From NCBI GenBank assembly GCA_020347585.1, contig CP070733.1, forward strand, positions 1,729,231-1,736,350: a stretch of DNA of 7,120 nucleotides, written 5' to 3'. Both the position numbers and the translations under genes were made by a program. Of this stretch, positions 1 through 6,516 are shown in pieces (the stretch's first letter is position 1; the number at the start of each line of letters is the position of its first letter). Below the pieces are notes generated by a model. The model saw only the letters and a list, made by a program, of their open reading frames with translations. It did no database searches and was not told the origin of the DNA. This DNA comes from Pseudomonadota bacterium. Lineage in GTDB: Bacteria; Pseudomonadota; Gammaproteobacteria; CAMYNG01.

Positions 1-485
1 AGCGGGTTCGACGGAGTCTCGAGGAACAACATGCGTGTCTCGGGGCGTATCGCCCGCACCCAACCGTCAAGATCGGTGGGCGCAACAAACGTCACGCCGA
101 CACCGAACTTGCCGAGATACTTGTTGAACAACACCGTGGTGGTACCGAAGATGGCATGGGAGGATACGACATGATCGCCGGTCTTTAGCAGCGCCATGCA
201 GGTGCTGAGGATCGCAGCCATGCCCGATGAGGTTGCCACGCAGCTTGCGCCGCCCTCCAGCGCTGCGAGGCGTTGCTCGAAGGTACGTACCGTGGGATTG
301 GTGAAACGCGAGTAGATATTGCCCGGCTCGTCACCCTTGAAACGCGCCGCTGCCTGGGCGGCCGACTCAAAGACGTAACTGGACGTCGTAAATATCGGTT
401 CGGAATGCTCTGCCTCGCCAGTGCGCCGCTGTCCGGCACGCACCGCAAGCGTATCAAAGTTTGGATCCTGATCATCGCTGTGCAT
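1..485 (-). CDS. metZ: O-succinylhomoserine sulfhydrylase, N-terminal part
   Basis: PLP enzyme of the Cys/Met metabolism family. MetZ makes homocysteine directly from O-succinylhomoserine and sulfide in methionine synthesis, in the cytoplasm. An open frame starts at ATG 485-483 and runs without a stop off the left edge, giving 161 residues of an expected 390-400. Visible family signatures are FDTLAVRAGQ (residues 10-19), the active-site-region tyrosine in YSRFTNPT (58-65), the PLP phosphate loop SSGMAA (86-91), IFGTT (112-116) and ETPSNP (156-161). The PLP lysine lies beyond the window. The N-terminal half closely resembles the Pseudomonas MetZ pattern as I remember it, and purF-metZ adjacency supports MetZ over the paralogues MetY and cystathionine gamma-synthase, which cannot be fully excluded from this part. 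A strong Shine-Dalgarno fixes the start. The leader carries a promoter, a SAM-II-like aptamer and a terminator, so control by S-adenosylmethionine is likely. Confidence 0.92.
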   Translation of the reverse strand, partial: MHSDDQDPNFDTLAVRAGQRRTGEAEHSEPIFTTSSYVFESAAQAAARFKGDEPGNIYSRFTNPTVRTFEQRLAALEGGASCVATSSGMAAILSTCMALLKTGDHVVSSHAIFGTTTVLFNKYLGKFGVGVTFVAPTDLDGWVRAIRPETRMLFLETPSNP

Positions 486-488
486 TGG

Positions 489-500
489 CCTCCTCCTCCC
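489..500 (-). promoter_or_regulatory. Strong Shine-Dalgarno of metZ
   Basis: On the minus strand the 12 nt GGGAGGAGGAGG end 3 nt before the metZ ATG. The middle GGAGG (496-492) has the best spacing, 6 nt. This is the strongest ribosome binding site in the window and decides the metZ start. It lies about 30 nt downstream of the terminator T-run, so it is not part of that hairpin. Control therefore looks transcriptional rather than by hiding the ribosome site. Confidence 0.8.
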
Positions 501-531
501 GGCCCTGCGCCGCCCGTAAAGACGCAGGCAC

Positions 532-565
532 AAAAAAACCTGCATCAGCCAAAGCCAAGCAGGTT
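532..565 (-). terminator. Intrinsic terminator/attenuator in the metZ leader
   Basis: On the minus strand AACCTGC (565-559) pairs perfectly with GCAGGTT (543-537) across a 15-nt loop, and a run of seven T (538-532) follows at once. The loop contains the hexamer TTGGCT twice in tandem. The position, just after the SAM-II-like aptamer and before the metZ ribosome site, fits an expression platform. It would also stop transcripts reading through from purF, which has no terminator of its own. The 7-bp stem and large loop make it moderate in strength, as is common for regulated attenuators. Confidence 0.75.
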
Positions 566-570
566 CGCTT

Positions 571-622
571 CGCTTTAGCTGCACTTGTTACGCGCCCGCA
601 AGCTGAGATCAAATCGGCGCTG
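571..622 (-). ncRNA. SAM-II-type riboswitch aptamer upstream of metZ
   Basis: SAM-II (SAM-alpha) RNAs are small H-type pseudoknots that bind S-adenosylmethionine and usually precede methionine genes such as metA, metX and metZ. On the minus strand I see: P1, GCGCC (620-616) with GGCGC (596-592), five perfect pairs; loop 1 beginning GATTTGA (615-609), the conserved GAUUU element; P2 in two parts, GCT (603-601) with AGC (574-572) and TGC (600-598) with GCA (582-580); and the hallmark GCTAAA (579-574) between the two P2 3' strands. The order, spacing and total length of about 52 nt match the crystallised metX-type SAM-II RNA as I remember it. It sits at the predicted transcription start and is followed by a terminator, so high SAM should switch metZ off. 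Identification is by eye; no covariance model was run. Confidence 0.82.
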
Positions 623-628
623 AAAGGC

Positions 629-657
629 AGATTAGGTCAACTGCCAATCCCTGTCAA
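629..657 (-). promoter_or_regulatory. Sigma70-type promoter for the metZ leader
   Basis: A perfect -35 TTGACA (657-652) is followed by a 17-bp spacer and the -10 TAATCT (634-629), which keeps the three most important -10 positions (T, A and final T). The predicted start is near 623-621, exactly at the 5' edge of the SAM-II-like aptamer. It gives metZ its own transcript, separate from purF. Short arms GGCAG and CTGCC (645-641 and 630-626, minus strand) flank the spacer end and the -10. Confidence 0.75.
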
Positions 658-696
658 ATGTTTTCCCGGTCCTTCGCGGCACCGGTATCCGCTGCC

Positions 697-2205
697 CTAC
701 GCGGTGTTGTGAATCTCAAGCACCTCGTTGTCCTGATTACGCTGCTCCTTTGCCGTATCGCTACGCAGCGCCTCGAGGTGATGCAGGTAGTCGGCGTTGA
801 CACCGCCGGTAACATAATTGCCGTCGAACACCGAACAGTCGAATTGCTCGATCCCGGGATTGCCGCGCCGCGCCGCTTCCACCAAGTCGCTGAGATCCTG
901 AAACACCAACCAATCGGCACCGATGGCCTGTGCCACCTCCTGCTCGTCACGCCCGTGCGCGATGAGTTCGCTGGCGGTAGGCATGTCGATGCCATACACA
1001 TTGGGGTAGCGAATCGGCGGCGCCGCCGAAGCAAAATATACTTTTCTCGCACCGGCATCTCGCGCCATCTGAATGATCTGCTGCGAAGTGGTGCCGCGTA
1101 CGATGGAATCGTCTACCAGCAACACGTTCTTGTCGTTAAACTCCAGATCGATGGCATTGAGCTTCTGACGCACAGATTTACGGCGCATCTTTTGACCCGG
1201 CATAATAAAGGTGCGGCCGATATAGCGGTTCTTGACGAAGCCTGCCCGGTACTTCACACCGAGGTGGTACGCGAGTTCCAGCGCCGAGGTCAAACTGGAC
1301 TCCGGGATAGGCACCACCACGTCAATGTCATGATCCGGAAACTCGCGCTTAATCTTGCGGGCAAGAAACTCGCCCATGCTGATGCGTGCCTTGTAGACTG
1401 AAATCTTGTCCATGAAGGAATCAGGACGTGCAAAGTACACATACTCGAAAATGCAGGGCGTCAATTGTGGTGCCTCCGCACACTGTCGGGTGTGCAGGTT
1501 ACCCTCCACGTCAATGAAAACCGCTTCACCCGGCGCCACATCGCGAATCACTTCATAACCGAGCACGTCGAGCGCCACGCTCTCCGAGGCGATCATGTAG
1601 TCGGTACCTTCTGAGGTCTCGCGTTTACCAAACACCAGCGGGCGTATACCGTGCGGATCCCGAAAGCCCAGTATGCCCCGCCCGGTGATCACGGCGACCG
1701 CTGAGTAGGCCCCGCGGCAACGCTGGTGGACACCGGCGACGGCCATGAAGATATCGTCGGCCTCGACCTGTAGCTTGTCTGACGCCTGCAGCTCGTGCGC
1801 GAAAACGTTGAGCAGAATTTCCGAATCGGAATCGGTGTTGATATGCCGGCGGTCCTCACGGAACAAATCTCGCTTGAGATCTGCGGCGTTGATGAGATTG
1901 CCGTTGTGCGCAAGCCCGATGCCAAACGGCGAATTGACATAGAAAGGCTGCGCTTCGGCGGACGACGAGCACCCTGCGGTCGGGTAGCGGGTATGGCCAA
2001 TCCCCATGTTGCCACGCAGGCGTATCATGTGCCGGGTGTGGAACACGTCGCGCACCAGGCCGTTGTCCTTGCGCATGTACATGCGTGAGTCGTCACAGGT
2101 CAGGATACCGGCCGCATCCTGGCCGCGGTGCTGGAGCACGATCAGACCGTCGTAGATTGACTGGTTGACTGGGCTTTTCGAGACGATACCGACGATGCCG
2201 CACAT
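697..2205 (-). CDS. purF: Amidophosphoribosyltransferase
   Basis: Catalyses the first committed step of purine synthesis: PRPP plus glutamine gives 5-phosphoribosylamine and glutamate. It has 502 residues, close to the 505 of E. coli PurF. The protein starts MCGIVGI, so removal of Met1 exposes Cys2, the N-terminal nucleophile of the class II glutaminase domain. Other glutaminase residues are seen in HTRYPT (71-76) and HNGNL (100-104). The C-terminal half is a type I phosphoribosyltransferase with the PRPP loop VLLVDDSIVRGTT (361-373) and the flexible-loop region KNRYIGRTFI (325-334). FARPDS (258-263) and FDCSVFDGNYVTGG (455-468) are also typical. The ATG has GGAG (2217-2214) 8 nt upstream. 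It follows cvpA by 54 nt, the usual cvpA-purF pair, and is probably co-transcribed with it. The stop is TAG. Confidence 0.97.
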   Translation of the reverse strand: MCGIVGIVSKSPVNQSIYDGLIVLQHRGQDAAGILTCDDSRMYMRKDNGLVRDVFHTRHMIRLRGNMGIGHTRYPTAGCSSSAEAQPFYVNSPFGIGLAHNGNLINAADLKRDLFREDRRHINTDSDSEILLNVFAHELQASDKLQVEADDIFMAVAGVHQRCRGAYSAVAVITGRGILGFRDPHGIRPLVFGKRETSEGTDYMIASESVALDVLGYEVIRDVAPGEAVFIDVEGNLHTRQCAEAPQLTPCIFEYVYFARPDSFMDKISVYKARISMGEFLARKIKREFPDHDIDVVVPIPESSLTSALELAYHLGVKYRAGFVKNRYIGRTFIMPGQKMRRKSVRQKLNAIDLEFNDKNVLLVDDSIVRGTTSQQIIQMARDAGARKVYFASAAPPIRYPNVYGIDMPTASELIAHGRDEQEVAQAIGADWLVFQDLSDLVEAARRGNPGIEQFDCSVFDGNYVTGGVNADYLHHLEALRSDTAKEQRNQDNEVLEIHNTA

Positions 2206-2259
2206 AACAGGTACTCCGGGCCGGGTAGGTACTTTAGCTCATTTTGCGGTCGCAGCGGA

Positions 2260-2748
2260 TCAAAACTTGAAACTTGCTGCAACATCGGACGGCAAGAACT
2301 CCCGCAGCCACACCGCTATCGCGACGAAGTTCTCCAGCAGCAGCGACTGCTGCCACCAGGGCTGTGCCGGGAGCGCCGTCAACCCCGCCAATAGCACCAG
2401 CACCGCTACGATCACCACACCGCGCAGCAGGCCGAACAGTACGCCGATAAATCGATCGGCGCTGGTCAGTCCTGAGCGCTGCACTAGCTTGGCCGCGAAG
2501 AAATTGGCCGCCGCCGTAGCTACCAGCGTCAAAACCAACAGCACCAGAAACGCTACTACTAGGCGCAGGGTCGGCTCGGGGATCGCGCCCTTGAGCATAT
2601 CTGCCAGTGGTCCAGAGAACATTAGCGCCACCCAGAAGGCCAGCGTCCAGCCGGCCAGTGAAAGCGCCTCGCGCACGAACCCGCGCATCAGGCTGACAAA
2701 TCCCGACACCAGCAGAATACCGAGGATGGTGTAGTCGACCCAGGTCAT
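2260..2748 (-). CDS. cvpA: CvpA family inner-membrane protein
   Basis: It has 162 residues, the same length as E. coli CvpA, a membrane protein named for its need in colicin V production and linked to envelope stress tolerance; its molecular function is unclear. The N-terminus MTWVDYTILGILLVSGFVSLMRGFVREAL is typical: a first membrane segment (about 6-24), then the conserved RGFVREA (22-28). Further hydrophobic segments are at about 30-47, 62-86 and 101-125, giving four predicted helices. SADRFIGVLFGLLRG (95-109) is the second family signature. The C-terminal tail after about 130 is short and ends SFKF. The start ATG has AAGGG a few bases upstream. It lies directly upstream of purF, the arrangement found across Proteobacteria, and downstream of the SPOR gene. 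Confidence 0.93.
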   Translation of the reverse strand: MTWVDYTILGILLVSGFVSLMRGFVREALSLAGWTLAFWVALMFSGPLADMLKGAIPEPTLRLVVAFLVLLVLTLVATAAANFFAAKLVQRSGLTSADRFIGVLFGLLRGVVIVAVLVLLAGLTALPAQPWWQQSLLLENFVAIAVWLREFLPSDVAASFKF

Positions 2749-2804
2749 CGCCCTTCACTACAGCGCGCTGCGCACACTGAATGTTGCCACATCGCGCGCG
2801 CCAC

Positions 2805-3383
2805 TCACGGATGGCGCACCACCATGGTCTCCATTTTCATTTTCTTGCCAATATCTTTCTTCAGCGCCTCGGCCGCCTCACGGCGCACCTCGGGGCCAAC
2901 GCGCACGCGGAAGAACTTGCCATCCGCTGTGGTGACGGCCTCGACAAACGCGCGGTACCCCTTCTTGCGCAGCTGGTCGCGCAATCAGGTTGCCTTGTCG
3001 CTTTGCGAGAAGCTACCCACCTGCACCGCCCATGCGTGCGGGCCGGACCCGGCCTGCGTAGCGGCCGTTGCATCATCTTTGGGCGGCGGCGGCAAGGGCG
3101 CCCTGTCGGTGTCTTTTGCCGGTGGCGATTCGGTTACCGCAGCAGGGCTGGCCTTGTCGACGAGGGTGCGCGTCGCCGGAGCAGACTGTTCCGGGGGCGA
3201 TTGTTCCTCGAACTCAAGTACCTTGATTTCCTTGACGGCGCGCGGCTCAGGCGGAATATTGGTGCCGAACAGCGGCCCCGCATCGCGCCGCTCCCCGGTC
3301 AGGAGCATCGGAACCAGGATCACTGCCAGTGCAACCAAAACGATCGCGCCGACTAGGCGCTGCTTCAGCGGGCTTTTCTCCAC
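2805..3383 (-). pseudogene. dedD: DedD-like SPOR-domain protein gene with an in-frame TGA
   Basis: The frame would encode 192 residues: an N-terminal cytoplasmic stub and one membrane helix (about 9-28, KQRLVGAIVLVALAVILVP), a Pro/Ala/Glu-rich periplasmic linker (about 40-112), and a C-terminal SPOR domain starting near HAWAVQVGSF (116-125). SPOR domains bind denuded septal peptidoglycan, and DedD promotes cell constriction. Codon 133, TGA at 2987-2985, interrupts the SPOR domain after its first strand. Reading on in the same frame restores the rest of the domain (LRDQLRKKGYRAF, then GKFFRVRVGPEV) and ends at TGA 2807-2805. As written, only the 132-residue piece 2985-3383 is made, without a working SPOR domain. 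The start is GTG, supported by GAGAGG just upstream. The folC-dedD-cvpA context is the standard one. A sequencing error or readthrough is possible instead of a real pseudogene. Confidence 0.85.
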
Positions 3384-3387
3384 TTAA

Positions 3388-3393
3388 CCTCTC
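3388..3393 (-). promoter_or_regulatory. Ribosome binding site supporting the GTG start of dedD
   Basis: GAGAGG on the minus strand lies 4 nt upstream of GTG 3383-3381. The encoded N-terminus then runs directly into the typical LKQRLVGAIVLVALAVI membrane anchor of DedD proteins, so GTG is the likely start. Confidence 0.6.
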
Positions 3394-3417
3394 GAACTCA
3401 TCATCTCAGGGCAAAAA

Positions 3418-4704
3418 TCAAGGCGGGAGTATACCAGCCTCGCTACCCGCACACGCCTCCACGGTGTGAAAAGAGCCGAACACCACGATGCGATCGCCCG
3501 AATCGCTGTCCGCCGCGGCCGCACGTAGCGCGCTGTGCGGGCCCGGAAAACATTGCACCGGTGTATCTAGCGTTTCCACGTCGAGCGCAGCCAGCGCGTG
3601 CGCCAAATCATCGGCTGACGCGCCGCGCGCCACGTTCAGATCCGCCAGGTACCAAGCATCGACCTGCGCCAGCATCGGTGCAAGCAAGCCTGAAATATCC
3701 TTGTCGGCCAGCACGCCGACCACGGCGCGGGTCTTGCCCGCAACGGACCAACCTGCCAGCGCTGCCGCCAGCGCGCGGGCGCCGTCGGGGTTGTGGGCTA
3801 CATCTAGCACCCGGGTGACTTCACCCGATACGACCTCAAAGCGTCCCGGGAGTTGCACCGCCAGCAACCCCGCACGCACTGCTGCGCGGGGTACCGGCAA
3901 ACGCCCGGCGACCAGCTTGAGCGCCATCAGCACCCCGGCAGCGTTCTGCAGCTGGTGGGCTCCGCGCAGCGCTGGATGCGGCAAGGACTCGTAACGCAGG
4001 TCTTCGCACCACCAGGACCACTCACGGCCCGCATCGCTAAACCCGTACTCCTTACCCAGCTGATACAGCTCGGTCCCGCTACTCGCCGCGAGAACTTCAA
4101 GTGCGCGCGGCACGTGTGGATCGCTGCACACGGCCGGACAGCCGGGACGCATGATGCCACCCTTCTCCCGCGCGATAGACTCGCGATCACTGCCCAGCCA
4201 GTCTGTGTGATCCACGCCAATGGCGGTGATCAGAGCCACGTCCGGATCCACGATATTGACCGCATCAAGGCGTCCGCCCATACCCACCTCAAGCACCGCC
4301 ACGTCTAGGCCTTCACGCATAAAGAGATCCAGCGCCGCCAGGGTGCCGAACTCGAAATAGGTCAGTGTGACATCACCGCGTGCCTGGTCGACGCGTTCAA
4401 AGGCGTCGCAGATGCTCTCGTCCGTGGCCGCCTCGCCGTCGATACGGATACGCTCGTTGTAGCGAAACAGGTGTGGAGAACTGTACAAGCCGGTGCAGTA
4501 ACCGGCCGCACGGAGGATTTCTGCCAGCATCGCCGCACTGGATCCCTTGCCGTTGGTCCCGGCGACCGTGATGGCACAAAACGGTGGCGCGGCTTCATGC
4601 AGTCGATGGTACACCTCCGCGACGCGCCCCAGACCCAGTTCGATCTTGCTCGCGTGCAGCGTCTCCTGCCAATCGAGCCACGCCTGGAGGGAATCAAAGC
4701 GCAT
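3418..4704 (-). CDS. folC: Bifunctional dihydrofolate/folylpolyglutamate synthase
   Basis: An ATP-dependent Mur-ligase-family enzyme that adds glutamate to dihydropteroate (making dihydrofolate) and to reduced folates; cytoplasmic. Its 428 residues match the usual 420-440. Visible motifs are the N-terminus RFDSLQAWLDWQETLH (2-17), the P-loop VAGTNGKGSS (47-56), SSPHLFRYNERIRI (75-88), EVGMGGRLDAVN (139-150) with the conserved metal/ATP residues, DHTDWLG (165-171), REKGGIMRPG (179-188), LPGRFEV, the DVAHNPDGA motif at the start of the C-terminal domain and FGSFHTVEA near the end. The start ATG gives the normal family N-terminus but has no clear Shine-Dalgarno. A strong terminator separates it from accD. 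It precedes the SPOR gene by 34 nt and is probably co-transcribed with it. Confidence 0.96.
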   Translation of the reverse strand: MRFDSLQAWLDWQETLHASKIELGLGRVAEVYHRLHEAAPPFCAITVAGTNGKGSSAAMLAEILRAAGYCTGLYSSPHLFRYNERIRIDGEAATDESICDAFERVDQARGDVTLTYFEFGTLAALDLFMREGLDVAVLEVGMGGRLDAVNIVDPDVALITAIGVDHTDWLGSDRESIAREKGGIMRPGCPAVCSDPHVPRALEVLAASSGTELYQLGKEYGFSDAGREWSWWCEDLRYESLPHPALRGAHQLQNAAGVLMALKLVAGRLPVPRAAVRAGLLAVQLPGRFEVVSGEVTRVLDVAHNPDGARALAAALAGWSVAGKTRAVVGVLADKDISGLLAPMLAQVDAWYLADLNVARGASADDLAHALAALDVETLDTPVQCFPGPHSALRAAAADSDSGDRIVVFGSFHTVEACAGSEAGILPP

Positions 4705-4735
4705 CGCAACAAGACATAGGAAAGAGATATGAGAT

Positions 4736-4765
4736 AAAAAGAAAAACGCGGCGCTCCCGCGCCGC
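4736..4765 (-). terminator. Strong intrinsic terminator after accD
   Basis: On the minus strand GCGGCGC (4765-4759) pairs perfectly with GCGCCGC (4754-4748) around a GGGA tetraloop. One G and then two T5 runs separated by a single C follow (4746-4736). This is a textbook Rho-independent terminator for the trpBA-accD transcript, 26 nt past the accD stop. There is no T-run on the plus-strand side, so it acts in one direction only. Confidence 0.9.
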
Positions 4766-4791
4766 CCTGCTATATGTGTCCGGTATCCCGG

Positions 4792-5652
4792 TCAGGGTGT
4801 CGGGCGATGGGTCATCATCGCCAGCAGGCCGGCGATCTTGTCACGCATGTCGCGCCGGTCAACGATCATGTCGACGGCACCTTTTTCCAGCAGGAATTCG
4901 CTGCGCTGGAAACCCTCGGGCAACGTCTCGCGCACTGTCTGCTCGATGACGCGCGGACCGGCGAAACCAATTAGCGCATTCGGTTCGGCGATGTTGATGT
5001 CGCCGAGCATCGCCAGGCTCGCCGATACACCGCCCATGGTGGGATCGGTGAGTACCGATATGAACGGGACACCACGCTTGTTCATGCGGGCCAGGGCAGC
5101 ACTGGTCTTGGCCATCTGCATCAGCGAGAACAATGCCTCCTGCATGCGCGCCCCGCCGCTCGCCGAGAAACATACCAGCGGAATGTTGGCGCCGAGACAG
5201 ATATCGACGGCGCGCACGAAGCGCTCGCCGACGACTGCGCCCATCGAGCCGCCCATGAATTTAAACTCGAATGCCGCGGCCACCAGCGGCACGCCCTTGA
5301 CCTTGCCGCGCATGGCCACCAGCGCATCGTTTTCACCGGTCACCTTTTGTGCCTGCACGATGCGATCGCGGTATTTTTTTTGATCGCGGAACTTGAGAGA
5401 ATCGAGCGGTACCAACTCCGCACCGATCTCCTCACGGCTATCAGGGTCGAGAAAAGTTTCCAGGCGCATGCGTGCACCGATGCGCATGTGATTGTCGCAC
5501 TTGGGGCAAACATCAAGGTTGCGCTCAAGCTCGGCGCGGTACAGCACCGCACTGCAGGTGCCGCACTTGGCCCACAATCCTTCCGGAATGCTCTTCTTGA
5601 CGCTGGCCTCGGTGCGTATGCGCGAGGGCAGCAACTTCGTAAACCAGTTCAT
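4792..5652 (-). CDS. accD: Acetyl-CoA carboxylase carboxyltransferase subunit beta
   Basis: Beta subunit of the AccA-AccD carboxyltransferase that moves the carboxyl group from biotin on AccB to acetyl-CoA, giving malonyl-CoA for fatty acid synthesis. It has 286 residues; family members run about 285-305. The N-terminal four-cysteine zinc ribbon is complete (Cys30, Cys33, Cys49, Cys52). The crotonase-like carboxyltransferase core includes FKFMGGSMG, SASGGARMQE, PTMGGVSAS and LIGFAGPRVIEQT. The start at 5652 gives MNWFTKLLPSRI, the standard AccD N-terminus. An upstream in-frame ATG at 5712 would add 20 residues with no family counterpart and is rejected. The Shine-Dalgarno is weak. A possible promoter overlaps the trpA stop, and a strong terminator follows. 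Confidence 0.96.
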   Translation of the reverse strand: MNWFTKLLPSRIRTEASVKKSIPEGLWAKCGTCSAVLYRAELERNLDVCPKCDNHMRIGARMRLETFLDPDSREEIGAELVPLDSLKFRDQKKYRDRIVQAQKVTGENDALVAMRGKVKGVPLVAAAFEFKFMGGSMGAVVGERFVRAVDICLGANIPLVCFSASGGARMQEALFSLMQMAKTSAALARMNKRGVPFISVLTDPTMGGVSASLAMLGDINIAEPNALIGFAGPRVIEQTVRETLPEGFQRSEFLLEKGAVDMIVDRRDMRDKIAGLLAMMTHRPTP

Positions 5653-5688
5653 GCGCTGTTCAGTCCGGAGCTGCGTGTTATGTCTGGC

Positions 5689-5716
5689 ATCATATCGCGC
5701 TGACGGCGTCAATCAA
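5689..5716 (-). promoter_or_regulatory. Possible promoter for accD
   Basis: TTGATT (5716-5711), a 16-bp spacer and TATGAT (5694-5689; five of six consensus bases) lie in the trpA-accD gap, with the -35 overlapping the trpA stop codon. It would give a leader of about 30 nt. This would let the essential accD gene be expressed independently of trpBA. It rests on sequence resemblance only. Confidence 0.4.
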
Positions 5717-6516
5717 GCATCCATCGCCGCGCGCAATTCACGGATCAGCGCCGCTACATCAACACTGATCTCCGCGGGCGCGTCGACATGCTGCTCAAAT
5801 ATCCTCACCAGTGCGCTGCCCACCACCACCGCATCGGCAAATTCGGCGACGGCAGCGGCGGTTGCCGCATCCTTGATACCGAAGCCCACCCCTACGGGCA
5901 GCAGTGTCAGGGCGCGGATGTGCGCCACTCGCCTTGCGACCCCGTCCACGTCGAGGTTCGCGGCGCCGGTCACGCCCTTGAGCGAGACATAGTACACAAA
6001 ACCGCCGGCCGCATTGGTAACGGCGTTGATACGGGTATCGTCGGTGGTCGGCGCCAACAAAAAGATCGGATCCAGTCCATGGGCGCGCAGGGCCTCGCGC
6101 AGCGGCCCCGCCTCCTCGGGCGGCAGATCGACCGTGAGCACGCCATCGACCCCGGCGTCGGACGCCTTTTGCGCGAAACGCGCATAGCCCATTACCTCGA
6201 CGGGGTTCAAATAGCCCATCAACACCACGGGGGTCGTGTCATCCTGCTCACGAAACTCGCGCACCATGTCCAGCACATTGTCGAGTGTCACATCGTGCAT
6301 CAGCGCCCGCTCCGTGGCGCGCTGGATGACCGGCCCGTCAGCCATGGGATCGGAAAATGGCACACCAAGCTCGATGATGCTCGCGCCAGCCTCCACCATG
6401 GCGTGCATAACGGGCACTGTGACACCCGGATTGGGATCGCCGGCCGTTACGTAGGGCACCAGCGCCTTGCGCCCCGCCTCGCGCAGGCGAGCGAACGCCG
6501 TCTCGATACGGCTCAC
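5713..6516 (-). CDS. trpA: Tryptophan synthase alpha chain
   Basis: Cleaves indole-3-glycerol phosphate to indole and glyceraldehyde 3-phosphate; indole is channelled to TrpB in the alpha2-beta2 complex. It has 267 residues (E. coli TrpA has 268) in a TIM-barrel fold. Both catalytic acids fall at their classical positions: Glu49 in IIELGVPFSDP and Asp60 in MADGP. Also seen are PYVTAGDP (21-28), LMGYLNP, the loop DLPPEEA, YYVSLKGVTGA and the phosphate-binding GVGFGI and VVGSALV. The start is GTG, sharing GTGA with the trpB stop (4-nt overlap), with AAGGA 8 nt upstream inside trpB, so translation is probably coupled to keep the subunits balanced. The stop is TGA. Confidence 0.97.
   Translation of the reverse strand: MSRIETAFARLREAGRKALVPYVTAGDPNPGVTVPVMHAMVEAGASIIELGVPFSDPMADGPVIQRATERALMHDVTLDNVLDMVREFREQDDTTPVVLMGYLNPVEVMGYARFAQKASDAGVDGVLTVDLPPEEAGPLREALRAHGLDPIFLLAPTTDDTRINAVTNAAGGFVYYVSLKGVTGAANLDVDGVARRVAHIRALTLLPVGVGFGIKDAATAAAVAEFADAVVVGSALVRIFEQHVDAPAEISVDVAALIRELRAAMDA

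Noticed and set aside
185..475. Minus-strand 96-codon frame within metZ
   Set aside because: It is out of frame with MetZ, whose motifs are clear in the frame starting at 485; the composition is that of a shadow.
666..685. Hairpin CCGGT/ACCGG after purF as a purF terminator
   Set aside because: The stem is only 5 bp with a 10-nt loop and is followed by AAAAC, not a T-run, on the minus strand.
658..1401. Long plus-strand open frame (247 codons) opposite the 3' half of purF
   Set aside because: It is antisense to a complete, well-conserved PurF reading frame, lacks any recognisable domain, and such frames are common opposite GC-rich genes.
2206..2259. Promoter or PurR-type operator in front of purF
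   Set aside because: No ACGCAAACGTTTGCGT-like palindrome is present here or before cvpA, and a TAAAGT near 2236 has no -35 at acceptable spacing.
2761..2770. Perfect 10-bp palindrome CAGCGCGCTG between dedD and cvpA
   Set aside because: It is short and GC-rich in a GC-rich genome, and does not match an operator I recognise.
5653..5712. Upstream ATG extending AccD by 20 residues
   Set aside because: The extension has no counterpart in the family, overlaps the possible accD promoter and leader, and the downstream ATG gives the standard MNWFTKLLPSRI start.
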